64,000 nucleotides of DNA from Diadema setosum. Its lineage: Eukaryota > Echinodermata > Echinoidea > Diadematoida > Diadematidae. The notes beneath the pieces were generated by a model, which was not told the DNA's origin, did not search any database, and saw only the letters and a program-made list of their open reading frames with translations. Below, piece after piece: positions 36,521-47,220 of this stretch (positions are counted from its first letter, which is position 1; each line of letters opens with the position of its first letter). The stretch is taken from NCBI GenBank assembly GCA_033980235.1, contig CM067077.1, positions 10,144,102 to 10,208,101 of the forward strand. The letters run 5' to 3'. The position numbers and the translations under genes are program-made.

Positions 36521-36649
36521 AATGTCCCGTTGGGTTCTACGGCAGAGGATGCGCCTTCCGATGCACCTGTGAGAACAGCGCCGGATGCGATCCCGAGACC
36601 GGCGAGTGCATCTGCACCCCAGGATGGAGGGGAGAAGAATGCGACCAAG
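36521..36649 (+). CDS. MEGF6-like exon: EGF repeat 9
   Basis: The acceptor is a long pyrimidine tract ending TTTCCCTCCAG and the donor is G followed by GTATGG; 129 bp. It encodes CPVGFYGRGCAFRCTC, SAGCDPETGEC and PGWRGEEC; eight cysteines. The end of the domain is nearly the same as repeats 8 and 10 (PGWRG), so these three look like recent duplicates. Confidence 0.93.
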
Positions 36650-37144
36650 GTATGGTGGACTGTGGGGGTCAGGGTTTGCTAGCACAAAGCTAGATATAAT
36701 TCAAGAGTTCTAATATATATGTCAGTGTATTTTACGTACATTCATATTTGAAACAAAGTAATTTGGACAACATGTCCACTTCCAAGGGAAGTGTTGCTTT
36801 TTTTTTTCCTCAAGTAAATAATTAAATTCTCCAGAGCAAAAGACTCTACAGAGAATTTTGAAATGCTCTCTTTCTCATATTTGTTAGCTTCTTGTGGAAA
36901 TGTTTAGAAACACCCCTGCTGATGACTGTACATGTATCATGCATACATTGTGTAATAAGAGGAAGTTTTCTCTATTTATTGTTTAATTTTTGTCCATATT
37001 TCTGATAAAAAAATTTTCTTCATGATTTGCAGTTTTGAATGCAAATATAGGAGTCACTATATGTTGTCTCACTTTAAAATCTGTACCAAAGTCCACTCAT
37101 GCTTGACATTTAAAAATGCTGCTATGGAAACTTTATTCTGGCAG

Positions 37145-37273
37145 AATGTGAGACGGGCTTCTTTGGTGTGAACTGCGAGAACCTGTGTGCGTGTCTGAAC
37201 AATGCCACCTGTGACCACATCAGGGGAGCTTGCACCTGCAGCCCCGGCTGGAGGGGACGCTTCTGTGACAAAC
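37145..37273 (+). CDS. MEGF6-like exon: EGF repeat 10
   Basis: The acceptor is TTATTCTGGCAG and the donor is C followed by GTGAGT; 129 bp. It encodes CETGFFGVNCENLCAC, NNATCDHIRGAC and PGWRGRFC; eight cysteines. N-A-T just before the fifth cysteine is a usable N-glycosylation sequon. Confidence 0.92.
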
Positions 37274-37903
37274 GTGAGTACAACAAATGTTTGGGTTCTA
37301 AGACGTAGAATTAGATATCGGCCTCGAGCATGCACACAATGGAAGCTTATAAGGGTGAAAGCTGTGAGAGTCAAGGCATTGATTTTTATATGAACATATA
37401 ATCTATCGTATCTCCCCTACTGTCTATCTGTCTATCTCCTCTACTTTTTTCTTCTTTTTTTTTTGACTTTTGAACAACATGCTGTTGTGTACCACCTCAC
37501 AGCTGGAAGAAGGTGGTTCCAGAATAGCCTAGAATTCTCTTTTGACAAAATCCATAGCCCTTAACAAGGATTCCACGATAGCATTTTTCTCTGGTAGCCT
37601 GTTTTGGCCAGTAGAATCTTTGAATTTGAAACTTTGTAGCCCAAAATAAAAAGGATCTATAGACATTCATTTTCAATTTTAGCTGCCTGATCAAGCCAGC
37701 AAAAGATAACCTCTGTGGAAATTTGCTGGCCCAGCATAAATCTTTAGTTGCCCAGGACCACGGGACCACTGCTGATATTGAGCCTTACCTTAAAAAAAAG
37801 ACAAGAATTCAAGCACTTTACAAACCAAAGAATATAAAGATTGGAGAATCCACTGAGAGGACAATGTCCAGAGTTACTCATGTTTGATGACCTGTCCACA
37901 CAG

Positions 37904-38032
37904 CCTGTCCCGATGGCTACTACGGACTGGACTGCCAGCATCGCTGTAACTGTGGCAACGGAGCGCACTGCAACCCCACCAACGGCAACTGCAACTGCCC
38001 CGCCGGCTACACAGGAGAGGGCTGCAGGAATG
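37904..38032 (+). CDS. MEGF6-like exon: EGF repeat 11
   Basis: The acceptor is CTGTCCACACAG and the donor is G followed by GTAAGC; 129 bp. It encodes CPDGYYGLDCQHRCNC, NGAHCNPTNGNC and AGYTGEGC; eight cysteines. Confidence 0.92.
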
Positions 38033-38395
38033 GTAAGCTTCGGGACAAGACTAGCCAATAAAAAGTAGTTTGATCAATTCCCAGTGTTGTTATAATCCAG
38101 CAATTTTTATTACAAGAGCATTTATTCAATAACAATTTCATCTGACTGAAATAAGTTTTGGTCTTCATCATATGCAAACTTGATGTAACTGGGCATAACA
38201 ACATTCAGCAAAATGACTTTAAATTTTCCTTTTGCATGGAAAAATAAGAATTGATGAGATAATGATATTTAGCTTTTAAATAATGTTTGTTTGCTTGTTA
38301 ATCTTCAAGGCATGCCTTATCGAAACTTCCATGATTCTGTCGAGAGAAGACATTGAGGAAATAAAGATATGATTTTTGATTTGTTCCATGAACAG

Positions 38396-38524
38396 AATGC
38401 CCAGATGGTTACTATGGAGAAGACTGCCTGGGAGTGTGTGACTGTGCCAACAACGCCGACTGCGACCACGTCAGCGGACGATGCATCTGCCCCAGCGGCT
38501 GGATCGGAATTCGCTGCCACCAAC
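38396..38524 (+). CDS. MEGF6-like exon: EGF repeat 12
   Basis: The acceptor is TTCCATGAACAG and the donor is C followed by GTGAGT; 129 bp. It encodes CPDGYYGEDCLGVCDC, NNADCDHVSGRC and SGWIGIRC; eight cysteines. The intron separating it from repeat 11 is only about 360 bp, among the shortest in the gene. Confidence 0.92.
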
Positions 38525-38910
38525 GTGAGTGTGGATTTGTACTGCCAGGAGCTACAGATTTGTTTTTGTTGTGACTAATACCTGTCTGCGTGTCTGTCTG
38601 TCTGTCTATCTATCTACACTGTATCATCTTTCTATCAATCTGTGTGTTTGTTTAATTGTCAATTTCTGTCTGTCTACATAAAAAAAGGACATAATTTTTC
38701 TTGCATGAGAATCAAAAGGTCTTCTACAGTAAAAGGAGCTGGATAGCTTTTACGATACAGACCTTCAGAGAAAATGTCATGTATTGAATTTTGTTTTCCA
38801 TTGACAATAGTTATGAAAACATTCTCATAATCAATTCCGTATTTTTTTGTTCATTTGTCATTCTATGATTATTATGAAATTCTATAAAAATACTCTTGTC
38901 TTCTCAACAG

Positions 38911-39036
38911 GTTGTCCTACTGGTCGCTTTGGCATCAACTGCCAGCAGCGCTGCATCTGCCAGAATGGCGAGTGTGATCACGTGACGGGAATGTGTGCCT
39001 GTCAGCCCGGATGGGTGGGGCGAGCCTGCCAACAAC
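38911..39036 (+). CDS. MEGF6-like exon: EGF repeat 13
   Basis: The acceptor is TCTTCTCAACAG and the donor is C followed by GTGAGT; 126 bp. It encodes CPTGRFGINCQQRCIC, QNGECDHVTGMC and PGWVGRAC; eight cysteines, one residue short between the fourth and fifth. Confidence 0.92.
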
Positions 39037-39450
39037 GTGAGTCCATGAAAACCTCCCACATTGAACCACCCCAATCAATGTATGTCTCATTGCACTGTAA
39101 GATGAATGATAAGGGGAAAAAAAAAGAAAAGAAAAAAGAGGACAGACAAATCATCAAATAACAAAGTGATGATGTCACAGTCTTTTGTTACAGTGTGGGT
39201 TGGAACCAGGTGACTGTGCACATAAACACTCTGGCCAGGTGAGGTTGTTTAGAACCAGTTTCCATGACGATAAATGGCTATTACATCATGCTTTGGTTCT
39301 GTGTATTGTTTAATTTCATAGTAGCAGCAACCATGCTCTGAAACTACTTTCCGTCCTTGAAAACAAAACAGAAAAAAAAAAAGATTCGCCATAAGTTTAT
39401 AATACGAATGCATCAAAATTAAAGGCGTCTTTGTTGGCTCCTATCTGCAG

Positions 39451-39579
39451 CCTGCGCCGATGGTTACTATGGCGATGGATGCACACAGAGATGCAACTGC
39501 CTGAACAGAGGGACGTGCGACAAGACCAACGGCACCTGCACCTGCGAACCCGGTTGGCATGGCGACCAGTGTGAACAGA
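39451..39579 (+). CDS. MEGF6-like exon: EGF repeat 14
   Basis: The acceptor is CCTATCTGCAG and the donor is A followed by GTAGGT; 129 bp. It encodes CADGYYGDGCTQRCNC, RGTCDKTNGTC and PGWHGDQC; eight cysteines. N-G-T is an N-glycosylation sequon. The exon has no in-frame ATG. Confidence 0.9.
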
Positions 39580-40172
39580 GTAGGTATCCTCTCCTCTTGG
39601 TATGACTGGCTGTATGTGATCTCAATCCTCTTGTCTTTTGTCCATCAAGCTGACGAGAGTACCAGTTTGGCTTATCAAAAGCAGTTCATTAATTTTGTTA
39701 TCCTAAAACAATATTTTTTGTTGTAGTATAATTATTTTTTGCAAGCATGTAGTCACCAGTGAATGAGTTTGATGTAATTTCTCCACGATCTTTTTTTCAA
39801 TGTTTGTTAGCAAGCTTAACTGGTTTTTTTTTTATTTACAACCTAGTATTGAAGAGTAAGCATGAAATAATTGTGTTTTTTTTTTTTTTTTGTTAACTGG
39901 AAAATAATGACAAGGACACACACTTTCACACACTAAAAAAATGATGCTGTGTATGATTTTTTTTTTTTTTTTGAGTTAATGTGAGAAATGAGACCATCAA
40001 ACTCTATAAAGGCTGTAAGGATTTGTAAATGTCCCCCTCTGTCATGGGGGCAGGTTGACACAAACATTTTCTAGTCACTTTTACTTGCATTTTCAGTAAC
40101 AGTAGGAAAAGATTCCAGCTTGATGTATTCTAATATGTGTGTCTGTTTGTCACCTTTGTTTTTGTTAAAAAG

Positions 40173-40301
40173 CCTGTCCACAAGGCTACCATGGAGTGAA
40201 CTGTGAGGAGAGGTGTCAGTGCCAGAATGGAGGGCAGTGTGACGCCCAGACCGGTGTCTGTTCCTGTACCGCTGGTTGGAAGGGACGCAACTGTGCTAGA
40301 C
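40173..40301 (+). CDS. MEGF6-like exon: EGF repeat 15
   Basis: The acceptor is GTTAAAAAG, an unusual AAG preceded by A after a T-rich tract; the donor is C followed by GTGAGT; 129 bp. It encodes [28 protein letters not shown] and AGWKGRNC; eight cysteines. Phase and length leave no other acceptor choice nearby. Confidence 0.88.
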
Positions 40302-40324
40302 GTGAGTGCTCACAGAAAGTCCTG

Positions 40325-40716
40325 AAATGGTCACCTTTACCATTGGGAGCAGTGATTTAAAAAAAAAAAATAATATCAGAGTTATCACATTTGATGTTAT
40401 CATTACGTATAGTTCAGTTGTATCGCAAAACATGCTACATATAAGAATTGTGCAACTAAGTCACAAATATAAGAAGGTACACGTTGTATCACTAATTTTC
40501 TCAATAAACCGTTACTGCAGACAGCTAGTTTATTCTAGAAACAATTTTGATAAAACTATTCTTCACATTTTGTGTGTTTAACAGTACTTAACACTGATTG
40601 TATTGATAAGCATTTTTAAATTACTTGTTTCTATTCCTAAAACTCATATTCTATAACTATTTTGAAGCACCAAAGCTGGGTTTTATTTTCATCTGCAAAT
40701 GGCAAATATAGCTTTA
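40325..40716. repeat. Dispersed repeat of about 390 bp, copy 1
   Basis: Blocks GGGAGCAGTGATTTAAAAA, CTCAATAAACCGTTACTGCAGAC, CAGTACTTAACACTGATT and TTTTCATCTGCAAATGG occur in the same order and orientation at about 54594-54955. Non-coding, diverged by many substitutions, so probably two old insertions of one family. Confidence 0.8.
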
Positions 40717-40917
40717 AACTTGCCAAACTCCTATGGATGCGTATACCCTTCATAAAAAAAAAAGTGCTTGTGCTATTGATGTATCAGCTGTGATTGAGGA
40801 TTGTGGTCTTTTTAGACGAGAGATTGATAAAGAGACATTCAAGAAAAATTGTCCTGAACATCCAAACAACAAACATGTGCATCTTCTTACTTTGGTTTTT
40901 AATTTCTGTTTGTACAG

Positions 40918-41046
40918 CCTGTCTGCCAGGTACCTACGGCCAAGACTGTGCACTCAGCTGCCAGTGTGGACCAGACAACCCTTGTGACCACATCACCGGA
41001 GCCTGCCGCTGCCCACCGGGTTTCGCTGGATACGAGTGTAACTCTC
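40918..41046 (+). CDS. MEGF6-like exon: EGF repeat 16
   Basis: The acceptor is TCTGTTTGTACAG and the donor is C followed by GTGAGT; 129 bp. It encodes CLPGTYGQDCALSCQC, DNPCDHITGAC and PGFAGYEC; eight cysteines. The donor is at 41047; reading past it adds an unrelated cysteine-containing run, which I excluded. Confidence 0.91.
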
Positions 41047-41685
41047 GTGAGTATGACTGTCCTGTTGATGCTCCCTGTAGAGTGGGGGAGCAGCTAAAAA
41101 AAGTTTGCCCAGCCCTGTGTCCAAACAAGGCTATATTTTGCTGAATTTGAAGCCATATATACCTAGCCTTTAGTTTGTCTGTATGGAGCTGCTGAAATCC
41201 CCTTGTTTCTGTTCATTCCTTTCACCATTGCCTCCAGGGTGGGATATTGAGCTTATGATTATTTTATTTTCAGAATTTTGTGAAGAATTGTTAATTTAGT
41301 GTTCTGGCAAACAAAATGGGGTGTCTGTTACATTCACTCCTGTGGCGTGTTCCCTTCTGTTAATAGGAATAGGCTGTTTTCACTTCTAGAGGGTGGCTGA
41401 TAATATGCACCAATAAATTTTCAGTCTCTAAGTAAAATGTCAATATATGCACAAATTATTTTTTGGTTTTTTGTTGTTTTTATTGGTCTGTGTCAATTCC
41501 TGGTCTTTTGTATTTCAGTCATAGATATATGAATTTATATGTGTGATATGTTATCTTTTCTTTTTTTCTTTTTTTTTTTAATGGCTGGTCCTCGACCTAT
41601 GATTTTGAAGTGCAATTGTATTTGAGGACCAAGACATGTTGACAATTGACATTTGACCACCCCCCCCCCCCCATCTCTCCCACAG

Positions 41686-41814
41686 CTTGTCCACCAGGCA
41701 CATGGGGTCAAGACTGCGCAGAAGCCTGCTCCTGTGGCCGCAACACCATCTGCAACGCGGTGACTGGAGAGTGTCAGTGCAAACCAGGCTACCGTGGGCA
41801 CAACTGCGAGAAGG
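41686..41814 (+). CDS. MEGF6-like exon: EGF repeat 17
   Basis: The acceptor is CTCTCCCACAG after a C run; the donor is G followed by GTGAGG; 129 bp. It encodes CPPGTWGQDCAEACSC, NTICNAVTGEC and PGYRGHNC; eight cysteines. Confidence 0.92.
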
Positions 41815-42146
41815 GTGAGGACTTCTTCTCTGACAACACTGCCAAACACATCCACTCTGCATAACAATTAATTGCTTTTGCAAACTAGAGAGGGTATACA
41901 GATTTGGTATGGATTTCAGATTTTATCTACTGTGTTAGGATCTAGGAAGCACATCCTGGGTTTGTTTGTTTTACTTTTTTTGTCTTCCTATAGGAAGAGG
42001 AGGAATGATAATGATGTACCTCCTTGAGAAAAACGTTTGTATATATTTAGGATCTGTACAGGTACAGACTGACCAATATTAGCTTTTGATCAACTTTCTT
42101 CTTCTTTTATACTAAATACCACAGGTAGATATACTCCTCTGTATGA

Positions 42147-42184
42147 TTATACCCCCACCCACACATAGTGTGTATGGGGGTATA
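42147..42184. repeat. Hairpin TATACCCCCACC ... TGGGGGTATA
   Basis: The two arms TATACCCCCA and TGGGGGTATA are reverse complements around an ACACATAGTGTGT inner palindrome. It resembles the terminal hairpin of the element at 59399-60746 (TATACCCCC ... GGGGGTATA), so it may be a solo end or relic of that family. Confidence 0.5.
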
Positions 42185-42579
42185 TTTAACTACGTAGGAG
42201 TAATTAAAATTATACCTGGTTTTCATTAGTGTTCCTGTAAATTTTCTGTGACACAGATGTGGATTACATGCTCGATACTTGTCTGTTGATTGGGGCCTGC
42301 TCCTATTAACCCTACTGTAGCTCATTACAGACATGAACGTATGAAATGACTTCTAGATATCTCACAAGTTGTGTGGGTGGATTGAAAGTTTTTAATGGAA
42401 ATATTAAGTTTCCTGTGTATTTTTTTTTTTGATAGTTGAAGAGTTCTAAATATAGAGATTTATTCTGCTGTTTTCAGTAAAGATATACCACAATTTCTTG
42501 AATGTATCTCAATGAATGATTTGTGTCATCAGACAAGAAACACATATTTCATAATGTTGCCTTTTCCCTCTTCTCGTAG

Positions 42580-42708
42580 ACTGCAAACGATCACGCTACG
42601 GACCCAACTGCCAGTACCACTGTAACTGTCTTAATGGTGGCTCATGTCACGCCGACGATGGAACATGTCTCTGTCAGCCAGGCTTCATTGGGGCTCTGTG
42701 TGAACGAG
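42580..42708 (+). CDS. MEGF6-like exon: EGF repeat 18
   Basis: The acceptor is TCTTCTCGTAG and the donor is G followed by GTATTA; 129 bp. It encodes [28 protein letters not shown] and PGFIGALC; eight cysteines. The start of the domain is basic (KRSR) where other repeats have P-x-G. No in-frame ATG. Confidence 0.9.
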
Positions 42709-43215
42709 GTATTAAAGCTGCACACCGCATCTCATGTTGCTGTGATTTTATGTGTAGAGAAATGCATGGTCATTTGAATAGAACAAAGACATGTAGAGGT
42801 TATGGAAAATTACATAAGCTTTAAAGGTCTAGACTGTTAACAGTGATAGTGATCAATATAAAGCTTAAAAAAGCAATAGGTCATTTAATACAATTTTTCA
42901 ACAGGAACAGTTTAATGTGAGTTTAATCATGGGAATACTTTTATTTGTGTGTATATACAAATGCTCATACTGCTCATTTTGAAATACTTCATGACAAGTG
43001 CCATTCCTGAAATTTGGTTGAGAGAGTGAAGACAAAAAGATGATACTTTTTCCATGAAATGAATAAAATAAAATCATTTTCATGCACAAAGTGTAGTCCT
43101 TTATTGGAATCTCAAACTCTCCAACAAATTTCTGCCATTAGAATATCACACTATATTGATATACAGTAGGATGAATTTTGACTACATGGAAAATGCAGTC
43201 CCAAGAGAAATGAAG

Positions 43216-43312
43216 ATTTCATGAATATTCATGAATGAAAATGAATTGATATTCATGAACATTCATGAATGAATATAAATTGATATTCATTGATGAATAT
43301 AAAGTGATTACA
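43216..43312. repeat. Cluster of ATTCATGAAT-type palindromes
   Basis: ATTCATGAA / TTCATGAAT recurs about six times within 100 bp, interspersed with AAATTGATATTCATGAA units. It looks like a short tandem repeat of about 30 bp built from a palindrome; function unknown. Confidence 0.6.
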
Positions 43313-43365
43313 AAGGAGTAGCTGTGATGTTCACATTATTTCTCCTTGGTTTGCCTGCCATTCAG

Positions 43366-43494
43366 CCTGCCCTGAGGGAACCTACGGCCAGGATTGCCAA
43401 CACAAGTGTGAGTGCCAGAACGGCGGAGTTTGCCACCATACCTCAGGGTCATGTGATTGCCCGGCGGGATACACAGGAGCCTTCTGCCAGACCA
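43366..43494 (+). CDS. MEGF6-like exon: EGF repeat 19
   Basis: The acceptor is CTGCCATTCAG and the donor is A followed by GTGAGT; 129 bp. It encodes CPEGTYGQDCQHKCEC, NGGVCHHTSGSC and AGYTGAFC; eight cysteines. A C run of about 24 lies 80-110 bp after the donor. Confidence 0.92.
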
Positions 43495-44062
43495 GTGAGT
43501 GTGACATTCATTTAACCACCCCCCCCCCTCCCCCATGAGACCAAACTTATTACTCTTTCTCTGTTGCCTTCCTTTCCCCCCCCCCCCCCCCCCCCCCCCT
43601 TGTTGGACGGCGGGCAGTACAATGGTAGTTTCAAGAGGACTCCACACACAGAGTTTTATTGAATTTAAACCTTTCTTGAAGAAACTAAAGGAACTGATAT
43701 CCTCTATGTCAGCTTATCAGGAATTGTATCACTTTACCATTAATGCTCTTTATATTTATATATTTTTAAAGGGAGTTGATAGTTGATTCATTCTTTATGG
43801 AAATGAGCTTCATAATTTCTTTTCTTTCCTTCTTTTGTAAAATTCAATTGTATCGCTTTACCAGAAGTGAAGTAGAAGAGTTGTTGTTGTTGTTGTTTTT
43901 TAAATATTGTCATCAATGACTCATGAAACGGGTAATGATAAATTTTGATGGACAAGTTCATCGATGCCTGTCATGTATGAAAGTTTTTTTTGTGGGCATT
44001 GTATGATGAAAGTAGTTGTTTTCATGGAGCATATTGTATCTTTCTCTCTCTCACTAACACAG

Positions 44063-44191
44063 AGTGCTCATCTGGAACTTATGGCCCTGACTGCTCCATG
44101 GTGAAGGACTGTCGTTATGGCGGCGTGCTGGACGTTGTGAGTGGACGCTGCAGGTGTGGTCTGGGGTACACCGGCGAGTTCTGTGACGAAG
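44063..44191 (+). CDS. MEGF6-like exon: EGF repeat 20, two cysteines missing
   Basis: The acceptor is TCACTAACACAG and the donor is G followed by GTGAGG; 129 bp, in frame and in phase. It encodes CSSGTYGPDCSMVKDC, then RYGGVLDVVSGRC, RCGLGYTGEFC. The positions of the third and fifth cysteines are Val/Lys-region and Leu, so only six remain. Everything else (length, glycines, splice sites) is normal, so the exon looks functional but altered. Confidence 0.9.
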
Positions 44192-44736
44192 GTGAGGAGA
44201 AGACTAAACTAGCCTAGACTGACCTATTGGCTGGTCAAGCCTTGCCAAACTTAATTTAATTAACAATTCTGTTTTTCTGTCCTCTCAGATTATGAGCTTT
44301 TTGTTCGTATGAAAGTTGAAGAAGTTCTTTGTTGGAAACTGATACGACTCCTGGCCAAGACTGTGTTATTAAATGTAACGTGATAAAATTCTGCTGTTTT
44401 CATGGATGCTGGGTATTATTTTGTGATCGAAGCCTCTGTGATTTGTTAAGTCCTTAGTTTCAATAATGGTTGTAGTGTATGAATTTGAATGAACACAGAC
44501 ACATGATCAGACAAAAACAAAATCTACAATGTGATGTCAGGACCGAGCTCACACCCTTCGAGAATGGATTCAAGTTCATCCAGCTCTCAACAAATGCAGT
44601 CTTTTAACAAACACAGAAACTGCTCATCAAACTTTAAAAATAAGTTTAATGTCACAAATAGTGGCTGGAATGTATGCAATTAAAGACTGCAGAGACATGC
44701 ACTTTAAACCCCCCTCATCACCTTCTCTACTCCCAG

Positions 44737-44865
44737 AGTGCCCGGCAGGAACATACGGCATGGACTGTGACCAGGAGTGCACCTGCGAGAACGGGGCGGA
44801 GTGTGACAGGCAGACCGGGTGCTGCTCATGCCAGGCTGGCTTCTATGGACAGAACTGTCAACTGA
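44737..44865 (+). CDS. MEGF6-like exon: EGF repeat 21, nine cysteines
   Basis: The acceptor is CTCTACTCCCAG and the donor is A followed by GTGAGT; 129 bp. It encodes CPAGTYGMDCDQECTC, NGAECDRQTGCCSC and AGFYGQNC. The residue between G and the sixth cysteine is itself a cysteine, giving an odd number (nine). Confidence 0.91.
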   Translation, partial: SARQEHTAWTVTRSAPARTGRSVTGRPGAAHARLASMDRTVN

Positions 44866-45401
44866 GTGAGTCCCTAGCCCATAAAACAAGCACAAGCCAG
44901 CAAACAACACAATTGGCAACTATTAATATTGTATACGCCATATATTTGGCGGAGTTTTAATTTTTGTAAATTTAGTGAGTGGGCCCGGGTGCTATTCGTA
45001 AATTTGATATCATGCGTAAAATATTAGCTGTGATGCCAACATGAATGTGACGTGCTCCCATATGTTTCTGCATCCATTGCTGTATACAAATTTAACTACT
45101 CAGGAAATTGCTGGAAAGTCCACAACCTGATCGTATTGTGAAGTTCATGTGACAGTAGAGCAGGCAAATGTTTCCTGCTTTAGAAGTGATGATATATTGT
45201 ATTTCCCTGCCATCTGTTCAAATAAATGCAGTAAGAGAGAGAGACTTTGTGATTAGTAATTGTGTTTCATGATAGTGAACATCGCCAGATAATTGACAAG
45301 GATATCATCTCAGTTCTATGAATCTGATGACTTGTGCTGCTAATCAATAAATTGGGATTAATTTGCTTATCATCACTGGATATTTTTTTTCCAATACACA
45401 G

Positions 45402-45530
45402 CCTGCCCTCAGGGGACGTACGGGGCCTACTGCGCCAGGACTTGCGACTGCCACAAGGACGCCACCTGTGACCCGGTCACTGGTCAGTGCAGATGTCCAG
45501 CGGGAAGGACCGGACCCGAGTGCAAACAAA
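45402..45530 (+). CDS. MEGF6-like exon: EGF repeat 22
   Basis: The acceptor is TTCCAATACACAG and the donor is A followed by GTGAGT; 129 bp. It encodes CPQGTYGAYCARTCDC, DATCDPVTGQC and AGRTGPEC; eight cysteines. It contains no internal ATG. Confidence 0.92.
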
Positions 45531-45588
45531 GTGAGTTCATCTCTCCAGACAGGGTCTGGCCATTTCTGGTCTCCATCCATCAGTATTA

Positions 45589-45930
45589 GTAGTTAGAAGC
45601 AGCAGTAGTTGTGGGAGTAGTCAGAGTAATAGTAGTAATATAGTAATAGAAGTGTCTAGCAGTAGATAGAAGTAGAAGTAGCAGTAGTAACAGCAGTAGC
45701 AGCAGCAGCAGCAGCAGTATTAGTAAAGGTAGTTACGAAGTAGTGGCAATAGTAATAATAAAAGTGGGGAGAATATTAATTAGTACGTACAGTTGTATGA
45801 CTACCGTAGTAGGACGGTGTAGTAGGTGTAGTAGAGGTAGTATTGATAATGATAGTGGTAGTAGTAATAGTTGGTAGTTGTAGTAGTCTAGTAATAGTAG
45901 AAGTAGTAGTAGTAGTGATGCTGAATCATC
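45589..45930. repeat. Imperfect AGT/AGC trinucleotide tract
   Basis: The sequence is dominated by GTAGTA, AGCAGC and AATAGT triplets over about 340 bp with many interruptions. It lies in the intron between EGF repeats 22 and 23. Confidence 0.85.
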
Positions 45931-46170
45931 TGCAATATGTTTGTGCAATTTTTGATCAGATATAATCAGTAGCAAAGGAGCTCTGGATATTGCCTTTAAT
46001 TGAGGCATGTTGTTTAAGTTTCAGTGATTGATTCAGATACATGCTATGCAACTGTCAAAGAACTTATTATATTTTGCTGTTATTCTTTTCGTCTGCATAC
46101 AGATGCATATGCCATGTCACTGTCAAAGAGCATGTGTCATTTGTTTGTTTGTTTGTTTTTCCCCTTGCAG

Positions 46171-46299
46171 CATGCACACCAGGGTTCTACGGGCCCAACT
46201 GCCTGGAATTCTGCACCTGTGCCAACCGCACCCAGTGCAACGCTGTCACGGGCACATGCGACTGTCCCCCTGGACTCACAGGAGAAACGTGCACACAGG
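46171..46299 (+). CDS. MEGF6-like exon: EGF repeat 23
   Basis: The acceptor is TTTTTCCCCTTGCAG and the donor is G followed by GTATGT; 129 bp. It encodes CTPGFYGPNCLEFCTC, NRTQCNAVTGTC and PGLTGETC; eight cysteines. N-R-T is an N-glycosylation sequon. Confidence 0.92.
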
Positions 46300-47091
46300 G
46301 TATGTATGTAGGTGTAACGTTCAGAGGGAGGGTGAGTGGTTGATGGAATATGTCACTGGTCTGTCCCAACCAAAAAACTTACCACTGTATGGGTACCGTA
46401 TATGCCATACACATCTGGATATATTGTGTAGGCCTATAAGGCAATTTTGTGAATGGTTGAATCCACAATATTGTGAACCACATTAATGGAATAAGAAAGA
46501 AGCATCATACTTCTTTAAGGAAAAGTAAGGCAATATATCTCCCACCTTAAAGAGGATATACAACGCATTTGTGTTTGTTGCAATAGGTAACACTATTGAG
46601 TTGTGGATACATGAATATCACTTGACTCAGAAAATACATGTAAATGAAAACACTGAAATATACCATCTATGCAATATGCAAGAGCTAAGTCTATGTAAGT
46701 GAGCCTTGTGTTGACATTGCTAAGCATTGATAGTATGAAATGAATTGTGGAGGGTGCTGTCCAGTCTTAACCAGTATATTATGCTTCATTCTGTTCTCTC
46801 CATGACAAATTATCTTGCAGAATAACTTTGTTGTTGTTTCATGTGTCTTGATGTTGTTATGTGGACAGTCAGCACTAATCTTTCTTCTGTGTTTATAACA
46901 GAAAAACAGTTTTCAAGGAGATAAATTATTTAGGGGGTTATTTCTTTGAAGAATTCTTCTAAAGGAAAAAAAAAAATGATCAGCCAATTAAAGTATGTGA
47001 CCCCGTGATGGGCTTGAGGGTAACAAGGACAGTCCCTCTGGCCACCCTTGACCGTTTTGTTACCTCATTGGTTTTCTGTCACCCCCCGCAG

Positions 47092-47220
47092 AGTGTACAC
47101 CAGGTAAATTCGGCCCCAACTGTGCCTTTAACTGCGACTGCTCAAACGGCGCCACGTGCGACGTCCGGACAGGAACGTGCAGATGTATAAACAGCTTTAT
47201 CGGTGCCCAGTGTGAACACG
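47092..47220 (+). CDS. MEGF6-like exon: EGF repeat 24, last EGF
   Basis: The acceptor is CACCCCCCGCAG and the donor is G followed by GTGAGT; 129 bp. It encodes CTPGKFGPNCAFNCDC, NGATCDVRTGTC and CINSFIGAQC; eight cysteines. The usual P-G-W before the last cysteine is replaced by N-S-F. Confidence 0.92.
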
